From Oligoflexales bacterium (GTDB taxonomy: Bacteria > Bdellovibrionota_B > Oligoflexia > Oligoflexales > JAGOVF01), in the NCBI GenBank assembly GCA_018060885.1, contig JAGOVF010000013.1, positions 1 through 44,633 of the forward strand: a stretch of DNA of 44,633 bases, given 5' to 3'. Under the pieces are notes generated by a model. The model searched no databases. It had not been told where the DNA came from and worked only from the letters and a program-made list of their open reading frames with translations. Both the position numbers and the translations under genes were made by a program. Shown here piece after piece: positions 9,152-16,700 of the stretch; the first letter of the stretch is position 1, and every line of letters starts with the position of its first letter.

Positions 9152-10600
9152 GTGAAGATACTTAGAAATTTAATTGATATATTTCCCATCGCACAAAGTT
9201 TAGTTCTCTTCTCAACCACTATTTACGTGTTTTTGAACTTTGCAAATTTTTCTGCTGTAGAAGTGAGCTTTTTTGTTGTTCTTACCGCTGTGCTCCAATA
9301 TCGAGAAAGTTGGATAACTCACCACCATTCTCATCTGCCCTTTTTTCGAAGTGAAAAATTAAATTTTCTATATAATTGCATTACAAGTATCAATACCGGG
9401 ATTCCGATGTCTTGGTACAAGTTTTATCACTACACACATCATGAAAACAATGTGTTTGCGGCCCAACCCGATGAACAATTTGGTGATGATTTGTATACGT
9501 CGTTTGGTTTTAATACAAAGGACATAAAGTTACCAAATGCCGATATTTGGCGCAATAGCAGCTATTTGAAAAAAATATGGTTAATCGCAATACATAGCGT
9601 CGTGTCAGTTTCAAATGCTATATTTAATTCATTGGGAATTCAGCATTTGCTGGGCTTCTTCTTCTACAAACTATTCACTTGCGAATGGGATAAAAAATTC
9701 GGCGAAAGAATTAATCTACCTGAAGGCTATTCGTTTCAACGCCATCACAATGAGCCCCCTTTTATAAAAATGCGTTACGAAGGCAAATTTATACCTGATT
9801 TTGTTGTGTCGACATTGAGGCCGGGAGCAACGGCAAGAATTCGTGCGAAATTTAGAAATCGCGAGTTTTCTATTTTTGTCCAAGATTTTGCAATTTTTCT
9901 TTTTTGGAGCGGACTTGCTATATTTAATTTTAAAGCATTACTGTTCTATATACTACCTGTTCGTTTGATTGTAGATGTAATACTTGCGTTAGACGAAATG
10001 GGAAATCATTTGGGATGTGATACGTGTTCTGAGAAAGCAAATAGCATGAGTTGCTATAATCCTATTTTTAATTGGTTAACATATAATGGTGGATTGCATA
10101 TGGAGCATCACTATATATACGGGCTTCACTGGTCAAAACTGCAATCTATCACGCCAAAGCTACCACCTAAGGATGAAAGATCAATCGCTATTGGGGCTTT
10201 GTCTCTAGCACCGCTGTTTTATAAAACCCCAAGAAAAAGGTTAAGCGCTCATGGATATTTTAAAATTCAACCGAATACCAAAATCTCTTTAGTAGAAGTA
10301 GATGAAATGGTAAAGAGCCGCTTTATTGGGGTAAAAGTACAAACAATTGATCGAGGGTCCTTGGATTATTTTCTTGAATTCGATGCCATCGATGATGAAA
10401 TAGATATTAAGTTTTTGCCACTTATTAAAGAATTATGCGCAATGAAGACTTCTTATTATGTACCACACATGCTGGCATTGTTTCCTGAAGGACACCATGA
10501 TGAAGTCTTGGAATTTTTAGAGACTTCAGTCAGAGCAAAAATTCTTGTTGTAGACCATCCTCACAAGAAATTAAAACATGAGACACCGCAAGCCGCTTAA
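9152..10600 (+). CDS. Membrane fatty-acid desaturase-like protein with C-terminal extension
   Basis: A 482-residue integral membrane protein of the di-iron fatty-acid desaturase/hydroxylase superfamily. The three histidine boxes are HHHSH (57-61), HYTHH (93-97) and HMEHH (316-320). Hydrophobic spans surround residues 15-50, 143-172 and 244-282. The catalytic core ends near residue 345. The last 130 or so residues are a soluble tail that I do not recognise. The start is GTG with AGAGGGAG upstream at a good distance. The substrate cannot be read from sequence; acyl lipid, sphingolipid-like or carotenoid substrates are all possible. The gene stands alone between two IS66 remnants whose left ends both face it, so it may be acquired cargo or a resident gene hemmed in by insertions. 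Confidence 0.82.
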   Translation: MKILRNLIDIFPIAQSLVLFSTTIYVFLNFANFSAVEVSFFVVLTAVLQYRESWITHHHSHLPFFRSEKLNFLYNCITSINTGIPMSWYKFYHYTHHENNVFAAQPDEQFGDDLYTSFGFNTKDIKLPNADIWRNSSYLKKIWLIAIHSVVSVSNAIFNSLGIQHLLGFFFYKLFTCEWDKKFGERINLPEGYSFQRHHNEPPFIKMRYEGKFIPDFVVSTLRPGATARIRAKFRNREFSIFVQDFAIFLFWSGLAIFNFKALLFYILPVRLIVDVILALDEMGNHLGCDTCSEKANSMSCYNPIFNWLTYNGGLHMEHHYIYGLHWSKLQSITPKLPPKDERSIAIGALSLAPLFYKTPRKRLSAHGYFKIQPNTKISLVEVDEMVKSRFIGVKVQTIDRGSLDYFLEFDAIDDEIDIKFLPLIKELCAMKTSYYVPHMLALFPEGHHDEVLEFLETSVRAKILVVDHPHKKLKHETPQAA

Positions 10601-10803
10601 ACATTTGAGTAGTTCGAAGAAATTGTTTAGAGGTATTGCATCGATTGGTACTCCCGACTCCTGGACTCTCACTTAACCCAGAATCAAACGAATGGCATGT
10701 TTGTGGGTATAATGGCAAGTTGTACGTATGCGCTCTACAATCCACATTCTTTAATTAGATTTTTTGATGATAGAGTTCTCTTCACACCTTGAGGAGAAAT
10801 AAA

Positions 10804-11077
10804 ATGAATCAAAATAAAAATCGAAATCGTATTGACTATTGGCATCAGGTTTTTGCAGACTTGAAATCAAGCGGTTTAACAATCGCGGATTTTTGTCGAA
10901 AAAATAATTTATCAAGTAAGCGAGCCTATCATTGGCATAAACGTTTGGGTTATTCCCTAGAGGTAAAGAAAAAAGCAATAACTCCGAAATTTATTCCGAT
11001 AGAAATAAAACAGGTTTACAAGACAAAATTTGAAATCGATCCAGGCTTGCTGGCAAAATACACCTTAGCAATTATTC
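10804..11077 (+). pseudogene. tnpA: IS66 TnpA interrupted near its end
   Basis: TnpA-like frame from ATG at 10804 with GAGGAG upstream, near-identical to the other two copies through [11 protein letters not shown]. The inserted IS66 at 11078 replaces the last few residues, and the frame runs on into its left end, stopping at 11145. The missing end (GAGACCAGCAATCATGA) is found on the far side at 13536-13552. Only the last five codons are lost, so a nearly full protein may still be made. Confidence 0.78.
11070..11077 (+). repeat. 8-bp target-site duplication, left copy
   Basis: AATTATTC directly outside the left inverted repeat of the intact IS66. The identical octamer is at 13528-13535 directly outside the right inverted repeat. 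The two copies are perfect, and removing the element with one copy restores the tnpA reading frame of the host remnant. Confidence 0.93.
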
Positions 11078-11156
11078 GTAAGCGATCCACAATCCACATT
11101 CTTCAATTAGCTTTTTTTCCTGCTATTGTTCTCTTCACACCTTGAGGAGAAATAAT

Positions 11157-11447
11157 ATGAATCAAAATAAAAATCAAAATCGCATTGATTATTGGCATCA
11201 GGTTTTTGCAGACTTGAAATCAAGCGGTTTAACAATCGCTGATTTTTGTCGAAAAAACAGCTTATCAAGTAAGCAAGTCTATCATTGGCACAAGCGCTTG
11301 GGGTATTCGCCAGAAGTAAAGAAAAAAGCAATAATTCCGAAATTTATTCCGGTAGAAATAAAACAAGTTCATAAGGCAAAATTTGAAATCGATCCAAGCT
11401 GGCTGGCACAATATACCTTAGCAATTATTCGAGACCAGCAGTCATGA
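11157..11447 (+). CDS. tnpA: IS66 TnpA (Orf1), intact copy
   Basis: A 96-residue accessory transposition protein with a basic N-terminus (NQNKNQNRIDYWHQ) and a helix-turn-helix-like region around [13 protein letters not shown], consistent with DNA binding at the element ends. The start is ATG at 11157, with GAGGAG at 11145-11150. A TTG further upstream lies inside the ribosome-binding region and is rejected. The stop overlaps the tnpB start as ATGA. It differs from the two remnant copies at several residues, for example [16 protein letters not shown], so the window holds more than one IS66 lineage. Confidence 0.87.
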   Translation: MNQNKNQNRIDYWHQVFADLKSSGLTIADFCRKNSLSSKQVYHWHKRLGYSPEVKKKAIIPKFIPVEIKQVHKAKFEIDPSWLAQYTLAIIRDQQS

Positions 11448-11800
11448 AAAGTATTAGTGAATTTTCTCAGATTTTCTTATGCAAAGATTTTGTCGATATG
11501 CGACTTGGAATAAATGGTTTATCATTGCTAGTAGAGCAGCAGCTTCATTTGTCGCCATTTAATTCTCAGTTGTTTGTATTTACAAATAAGGCCTGCAATC
11601 GAATTAAAATATTGTACTGGGACAAAAGTGGTTTTGCTCTTTGGCTAAAAAGGCTAGAAAAAAGTAGATTTAAATGGCTGAGCCAAAGCGATGAAAGTGC
11701 AATTAAAATAGACTCGATACAACTTCAATTATTATTAGACGGCATCGATTTATCGAAGCTAAAACCACACAAAAACTTGTTTTATAAAACCATTTTATAG
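11444..11800 (+). CDS. tnpB: IS66 TnpB (Orf2), intact copy
   Basis: A 118-residue IS66 Orf2 protein. The conserved core runs from [20 protein letters not shown] to [30 protein letters not shown], the signature of the family, and ends with the conserved LLLDGIDLSKLK-type tail. Its biochemical role is not known, but it is required for transposition in studied IS66 elements. It starts at the ATGA overlap with tnpA, so translation is probably coupled. tnpC follows after 35 bp. Confidence 0.9.
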   Translation: MKSISEFSQIFLCKDFVDMRLGINGLSLLVEQQLHLSPFNSQLFVFTNKACNRIKILYWDKSGFALWLKRLEKSRFKWLSQSDESAIKIDSIQLQLLLDGIDLSKLKPHKNLFYKTIL

Positions 11801-11835
11801 CAGACATTTTCGAATATATTCAGTAGTGTTTCACT

Positions 11836-13377
11836 ATGATTATTGATATTAAAAATTTGCCCAATGACACTGAGTCACTTCAAGATCTACTTCGCAAACA
11901 AAATAGCTATGTTTCTCATTTAGAAGAACAAATTAAACTACTACTTCTTAAGCGTTATGGCTCAAGAGCTGAGTATATTCCGATTGGACAAAGGTCCTTA
12001 TTTGATGAAGCAGAATTGGCAAGGCTTAATCAAAATTCAGAAATCAGCTCTACGGATAATCCTGAAAACACTTCTAGCTCAACTACAATAGTGCCAGAGC
12101 ATGAGCGTAAAAAACGAGCTCGTAAATCTCTACCTGAAGCGTTAGAACGAGTGAAGCTTTATCATAGCCTTTCTCTCGAAGAACGCACCTGCCAAACGCA
12201 TGCTTGTGAAATGAAAGAAATGGGATTTGAAGTCAGCGAGCAGCTCGATATTGTCCCTGCTGTTATAAGAGTCCTGCAACATAATCGTCATAAGTACACA
12301 TGTCCAAAATGCACCGGTCATATCAAGGTAGCTCCGCTGCCTGCGCAGATGATTCCTAAAAGCATGGCTTCATCTGGTTTATTAGCACACGTCGCAGTCT
12401 GTAAATATGAAGACAGTCTACCCCTTTATCGTCAAGAAAGTATTTTAGAGCGCAGTGGAATAGAATTGGGAAGAAATACACTTTCTCGCTGGATGATACA
12501 ATGTGGTGAGCAGCTAACCCCAATGATTAATCTCATGCGCGACGAGTTACTTAGCTCACAATATGTCCAATGCGACGAAACAACTATCCAAGTATTAAAA
12601 GAAAAAGATAGAGCTGCTGAAACTAAATCTTACATGTGGGCAATGGCAAGTATGTCATCCGAGAAGCCAATTGTACTTTATGAATATCGCGCTTCTAGAA
12701 GTGCAGATACTGCATATAATCTTCTGCAAGGTTTCAAAGGTTTTTTACAAACCGATGGTTTTGCTGGATACAACAAAATTGCTTCGAGCGCCGAGATTAG
12801 TCATTTAGGCTGCTGGGCGCATGCAAGAAGAAAGTTTTTCGAAGCTGTTAAAGGAGCTCCTAAAAATAGTAAAGACGGAGTTTCGAAAAAAATATTAAGC
12901 TTGATTCAAATGCTTTATAAAATTGAGCGCGATTTTTCGGAATCGAACTCAGAAATACGTCTACAAGCACGACAAGAAAAAGCTCTTCCAATTTTAGAAG
13001 AAATTAAAAAAATACTTTATGATAATCTAGCCGATATCCCACCGAAATCCTTAACTGGCAAGGCTATTCATTATACGCTTTCAGAATGGAATAAACTGAC
13101 CATCTATATCAAAGATGGAAATTTAAAGATCGATAACAACTTTATTGAAAATAAGATCAGACCATTTTGTATCGGTCGCAAAAATTGGCTATTTGCAGAT
13201 ACTCCAGCAGGCGCAGATGCAAGTGCTGCCATATACAGTATAATCATCACCGCTAAAGCTAATGGCATTGATACGTATTCATATTTGCGTTTTTTATTTG
13301 AAAGAATGCCATCTGCAAAAACTGCAGAAGAATACGAGCAGCTTCTACCTTGGAATTTTAAAAAAAGTTTTCATTAA
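11836..13377 (+). CDS. tnpC: IS66 transposase TnpC (DDE)
   Basis: The 513-residue transposase that catalyses cleavage and strand transfer of the element. An N-terminal leucine-rich coiled-coil segment (about 11-40) is followed by a zinc-finger-like CPKC at 156-159. The DDE core has D247 in VQCDET, D307 in LQTDGFAGY and E438 in NNFIENKIRPFCIGRKNW. The IS66 C-terminal part with LPWNF closes the protein. The length is normal for the family and no interruption is seen. It is the last gene of the intact element, and about 150 non-coding bases separate it from the right inverted repeat. Confidence 0.94.
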   Translation: MIIDIKNLPNDTESLQDLLRKQNSYVSHLEEQIKLLLLKRYGSRAEYIPIGQRSLFDEAELARLNQNSEISSTDNPENTSSSTTIVPEHERKKRARKSLPEALERVKLYHSLSLEERTCQTHACEMKEMGFEVSEQLDIVPAVIRVLQHNRHKYTCPKCTGHIKVAPLPAQMIPKSMASSGLLAHVAVCKYEDSLPLYRQESILERSGIELGRNTLSRWMIQCGEQLTPMINLMRDELLSSQYVQCDETTIQVLKEKDRAAETKSYMWAMASMSSEKPIVLYEYRASRSADTAYNLLQGFKGFLQTDGFAGYNKIASSAEISHLGCWAHARRKFFEAVKGAPKNSKDGVSKKILSLIQMLYKIERDFSESNSEIRLQARQEKALPILEEIKKILYDNLADIPPKSLTGKAIHYTLSEWNKLTIYIKDGNLKIDNNFIENKIRPFCIGRKNWLFADTPAGADASAAIYSIIITAKANGIDTYSYLRFLFERMPSAKTAEEYEQLLPWNFKKSFH

Positions 13378-13527
13378 ACATCAGATTAAAATACATCTCT
13401 AGAAAAAATTACCTAGTCTGAATTGACTCAAGAAAGATATTGAGTTTTGGCCAAAATTCGCGCGGGTTTATTGAACGTATTGAATGTGAAATATTTGCCT
13501 AGACAATGTGTTTCGTGGAGCGCTTAC

Positions 13528-13535
13528 AATTATTC
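13528..13535 (+). repeat. 8-bp target-site duplication, right copy
   Basis: AATTATTC, the partner of 11070-11077, directly after the right end (CGCTTAC) of the intact IS66. Confidence 0.93.
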
Positions 13536-13548
13536 GAGACCAGCAATC

Positions 13549-13707
13549 ATGAAAAGTATTAGTGAATTTTCTCAGATTTTCTTATGCAAAGACTTTGTCG
13601 ACATGCGAGTTGGAATTAATGGTTTTTCTTCGCTTGTAGAACAGCATCTTCATTTGTATCTTTTTGATTCTCAGTTATTTGTATTTACAAATAAGGCCTG
13701 CAATCGA
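13549..13707 (+). pseudogene. tnpB: IS66 TnpB fragment of the interrupted remnant
   Basis: The first 53 codons of tnpB, from [20 protein letters not shown] to [10 protein letters not shown], separated from their tnpA by the intact element. Homology to the intact tnpB stops at 13707, and the frame ends 30 bases later in unrelated sequence. Confidence 0.8.
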
Positions 13708-13708
13708 G

Positions 13709-13903
13709 AGTGTAGGAATTTCAACGCCATTTTATAGCTAGTCAATATCCTACGATTTTTCCGTCAACTCCCATCTTTCGCCTTTTTTTTCTGGTATTTC
13801 TATTTTTTTCAAGCCCTGACTAGCAATTGAGGCCATTCAGATATGTATTTCGTATGAAATCCTTATTTTTGACGAAAAGATTCCTATTCCAGAACCCTAC
13901 ACT
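13709..13903. repeat. Possible 195-bp segment with 8-bp terminal inverted repeats
   Basis: AGTGTAGG at 13709-13716 and CCTACACT at 13896-13903 are perfect inverted copies that begin exactly where the IS66 homology ends. The DNA between them has no credible coding frame. It could be the 3' non-coding end of the IS91-like element, a small non-autonomous element, or chance. No target duplication is seen, though the left flank is a truncated element. Confidence 0.3.
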
Positions 13904-13921
13904 TTTATTTCTGGCATTATA

Positions 13922-15233
13922 TTAGTGGGTTTGAGTGAATTCCAACTCCTGCTGTATGTATTGAGGAGGTGCTCGCTGAGGTGGATCTAAGTTAATCCCG
14001 ACATGGTCGAGGTAGCATTTTACTGATTCGGGGCTCATTACTGAACACACCGGTTTAAGCTCGCCGCCACACTTGGTGCATTTCAGTACATCTAGTTTAA
14101 ATACACGAGCCAGCATTTTTCCCAGCGCATGTTTTTATATTTCTTGATTCCATCTTCATCAAAGTCGAAGCCTGACTTCTGCTTTTAAAGGTGAGTTCGG
14201 TGCAAACACTCCGCCCCATCTTACTAGGTGTGTTTTGGGTGGCGTTATTAATGCACATAATTTTTCAATAAACTCCTCGGGAGTAAACAGCAAATGGCTC
14301 GTACCATTTGCCCACGGAGTTTTGAGCTGCAATTTTACAGTTTCATCTTTGGTGATTTCGAGACGCTTGTTTGACAGAGGTCCCCGGGAGATGTAGCGGA
14401 TGAGTTTTTCTAGTCCTTGGCGATTGTGAGTATTGATATGGGTATTGGCATGGAGCGAAAAGCCATTAATGCTATAGCATCGCTTTCCTTTTGCTAAAGG
14501 TATTTCCTCTCCATAGCCAAAACCTGAACCAATGCGTGTGACATATTTTCCAGCATTTGGGCCGAAAGCTATGCGTCCCGCCAGGGGGCTGGCTGTAGCT
14601 TGATTAATGGATTCATAATCTTTGTATATATTATCAACTTCTGGATTCGATACGATGTCTCCATCTTTATCGAGGTTGCCTTTCCTTTTTAAGATTGAGA
14701 GCTGATCCAAACCTTTGAGTAAAGCTGATGCTGCCGGGTTTCGCATCTTTGCAGCTGGCCTTTGATATGTAGTACTGATTTATTTCTTTTATGATTATGC
14801 TGTGCAGCTTGCTATAAAGTTTTTTATTGGTATTGAGCCAGTAACGCAGAGGGATGGGAAAGCTGACGACGAATTGCCTATATGGGATATAGGGGAGAAC
14901 ATTATCGACGAGGTGTGCCGCAGTCTCAGTCATGCGCTTTCCTGCGCAGCTCGGACAAAAGCCGCGTTTCTTGCATGAAAAAGCGACAATAAGATCATCC
15001 TGACAAGCTAGGCATTTTAATCTAAAAAACCCGTACGCAAAAAACCCGTACGCATGAATGCCACACTTAAGATAGGCATCAAACTCCTGGAGCACATAGC
15101 CTGGTAAGGGCCTAGCTTCTGATTCTCGGTTTGCAATGAAGGTATCAAGATGGTTTTGAATGATTTTATAACAGGGCGTAAGCTCAGGGCGTCTCTGTGT
15201 GTATCCAGTGCATTTGGTTTTCGCGGCTTCCAT
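13922..15233 (-). pseudogene. IS91-like transposase, broken (copy 2)
   Basis: Near full-length IS91-family Y2 transposase gene in at least three frames. The N-terminal piece (15233 to about 14690) carries zinc-ligand pairs (CLAC, then CKKRGFCPSC) and a 15-bp tandem duplication that doubles AYGFF. About 155 bp present in copy 1 (near 7534-7687) are deleted at about 14693, removing the NPHLH catalytic region and shifting the frame. The middle piece runs from there to the stop at 14159. Further single-base changes, including a shortened A run near 14124, put the C-terminal piece (14116-13922, LKCTKCGGELKPV, a zinc-ribbon-like motif) in another frame. The transposase would act by HUH chemistry on single-stranded ends, but this copy is dead. 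It marks the right end of the accessory island. Confidence 0.83.
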
Positions 15234-15411
15234 GGAGATATGAAAGCGGAAGTAGGCTGGTATTTATAATGACGATCAATCTTTAGCCATTATATGACTC
15301 GATACTGAAGTGAGCTCAGAATAGAGCTGGGTGTAAAGTGGGCGTAGGGGTGATACTTTTTTGGGGACTTTAGTTTGATTAATAATGACTGACCAATTTT
15401 GCAATCCAGAA

Positions 15412-15503
15412 GAGTCATCCTGACAAGCGCAGCGAGAAGAGTCATCCTGACAAGCGCAGCGAGGAAGGATCTGCACAAGATCCTTCTCTTCGTTCAGGAT
15501 GAC
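15412..15503. repeat. Repeats GTCATCCTGACAAGCGCAGC with long hairpin
   Basis: Two tandem copies of about 26 bp start with AGAGTCATCCTGACAAGCGC at 15412 and 15438. The second forms the left arm of a long imperfect hairpin. GTCATCCTGA (15441-15450) pairs with TCAGGATGAC (15494-15503), and inside it GAAGGATCT pairs with AGATCCTTC. This is the layout of a dispersed palindromic intergenic repeat. Confidence 0.75.
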
Positions 15504-15654
15504 CTCAAGGGTGGAGAAAGCCACGCAGATCCTTCTCTTCGTTCAGGATGACCTCAAGGGTGGAGAAAGCCACAGATCCTTCTCTTCGTTCAGGATGACC
15601 TCAAGGGTGGAGAAAGCCACACAGATCCTTCTCTTCGTTCAGGATGACCTCAAG
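15478..15654. repeat. Tandem repeat, 47-49-bp units, 3.6 copies
   Basis: Units start with AGATCCTTCTCTTCGTTCAG at 15478, 15527, 15574 and 15623, with lengths 49, 47, 49 and a partial 32. The bases are otherwise identical; the units differ only in a two-base insertion (GC or AC) at their ends. Each contains half of the GTCATCCTGA palindrome. There are no spacers of varying sequence, so this is not a CRISPR array. Confidence 0.88.
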
Positions 15655-15668
15655 TGCAGGATTGCACC

Positions 15669-16700
15669 TCACAGGTTGGATGACATCACAAACTTTTCAT
15701 ATGTCAGTTTGTCGGCATTGCTTAGCCAACTAACTTTCAAGCTATTATTCAACAAAACTGCAAAATCATTTTTAGTCAATAAAAGATGATCCTGAGCGAA
15801 CTGATATTCTTGGTTGAGACTATGACCAAACATTAAGGGATCATCACTATTCAGAGTGACAAGCAAATCTAAATCTAACATCTTTTTTAGAGGATGAACT
15901 TCCTGCTGTTTCAAAGCACTAGACCGATAATTCGAATACGGGCAAAGCTCTAAACCAATTTTTTTTATTTGCAAATAATTAATAAGACTCTCATCTTCAA
16001 GTACACACAATGCATGACCTAATCGATCCACTTTTAAATGATTAATCGCCTGCCAAATACTTTCCGGACCAACAAACTCACCGGCATGCGCGGTCGTCTT
16101 AAAACCAAAATCTTTTGCTTTATCGAAAACTTTAGAAAAGTGTTCAGCTGGAAAATCTTGTTCAGAACCCCCTAGCCCAATTCCAATGAGGCCATGCGAG
16201 CGCAATTCCTTTAACTGCTCGAGGACAAACATTTCGTTCTCAGGTCCGAAATTTCTTACTAAGTCTGCAATCATTTGTACTTTTAGATTTGGGTGTTTGG
16301 CATACCCAGCATAAATCGCTTCTAGGAGCTTTCCTGGTTCAAACCCTCGCTTTAACCACGAAGAAGGCGAGAAAAAAATTTCGGAATAAAATACGTTCTG
16401 TTTTACTAAAGACTTTGCAAAAGCATCGGCAATAAAAGTGAAGTCTTCGTAACTTCTTAAAAAACCATTTTTCCAAATCCATAATTCGACAAAATCAGCA
16501 AAACTACTGAAGGCAAATTTACTTTTTAAAACTTCAATTGAAGCTAAACCATGGTGAGATTCGTATTTCTCAATTAATTCCCATAAGCACTCGACAGGAA
16601 ATGCACCTTCCAAATGACAGTGGAGCTCAATCTTTGGCAAGTCTTTAATCCAAGGATCAACTAAATCTAACCGTTTAATATTCATTACACTCTGTCTCAC
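15669..16700 (-). CDS. Adenosine-deaminase-family aminohydrolase
   Basis: A 343-residue metal-dependent deaminase of the adenosine/AMP deaminase family. Zinc ligands and catalytic residues are in place: HCH (H27, H29), HAGE (H205, E208), GHA (H229) and NSDDP (D286, D287). The substrate may be adenosine, adenine or aminodeoxyfutalosine. The last is attractive because mqnA lies elsewhere in the window and some lineages use an ADA-family enzyme for that step, but no specificity residue proves it. The start is GTG at 16700, preceded by AGGA at a good distance. ATG at 16685 is an alternative with a weaker site. The gene overlaps the end of the histidine kinase gene, so the two are translationally linked. 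Confidence 0.82.
   Translation of the reverse strand: MRQSVMNIKRLDLVDPWIKDLPKIELHCHLEGAFPVECLWELIEKYESHHGLASIEVLKSKFAFSSFADFVELWIWKNGFLRSYEDFTFIADAFAKSLVKQNVFYSEIFFSPSSWLKRGFEPGKLLEAIYAGYAKHPNLKVQMIADLVRNFGPENEMFVLEQLKELRSHGLIGIGLGGSEQDFPAEHFSKVFDKAKDFGFKTTAHAGEFVGPESIWQAINHLKVDRLGHALCVLEDESLINYLQIKKIGLELCPYSNYRSSALKQQEVHPLKKMLDLDLLVTLNSDDPLMFGHSLNQEYQFAQDHLLLTKNDFAVLLNNSLKVSWLSNADKLTYEKFVMSSNL

Larger units (their letters stand above)
11078..13527 (+). mobile_element. Complete IS66-family insertion sequence
   Basis: A 2450-bp element with all three expected genes (tnpA, tnpB, tnpC) intact and overlapping or closely spaced. Its ends are imperfect inverted repeats: GTAAGCGATCCAC at 11078-11090, and at 13515-13527 the reverse complement of GTAAGCGCTCCAC (12 of 13 match). 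It is flanked by the same 8 bases, AATTATTC, at 11070-11077 and 13528-13535; 8-bp duplications are the rule for IS66. All open frames plus clean ends point to recent insertion. Confidence 0.93.
10726..13707 (+). mobile_element. IS66-family remnant interrupted by an intact IS66
   Basis: Left end at 10726 (GTATGCGC, then ACAATCCACATTC), tnpA from 10804 to 11077, and after the inserted element the rest of tnpA and the first 53 codons of tnpB up to 13707. When the inserted copy and one target duplication are removed, tnpA regains its ending (IIRDQQS) and overlaps tnpB correctly. The element is cut at 13707, where homology to the intact tnpB stops abruptly. It lacks tnpC and its right end. Confidence 0.85.
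15234..15668. other. Gene-free stretch with a repeat array
   Basis: No credible gene is seen between the IS91 remnant and the deaminase gene. About 15410-15654 is filled with short repeats and hairpins described separately; the first 180 bases hold nothing I recognise. Short open frames here only read through repeat units. Confidence 0.6.

Noticed and set aside
15478..15654. Possible CRISPR array
   Set aside because: The units are contiguous 47-49-bp tandem repeats with identical content throughout; there are no variable spacers and no cas genes nearby.
7086..15660. Prophage, defence or restriction island
   Set aside because: Apart from insertion-sequence genes and the desaturase there are no phage structural, nuclease, methylase or toxin-antitoxin patterns.
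15290..15789. Small open frames within and beside the repeat array
   Set aside because: They read through repeat units or lie antisense to the deaminase gene, with no ribosome-binding site and no family pattern.
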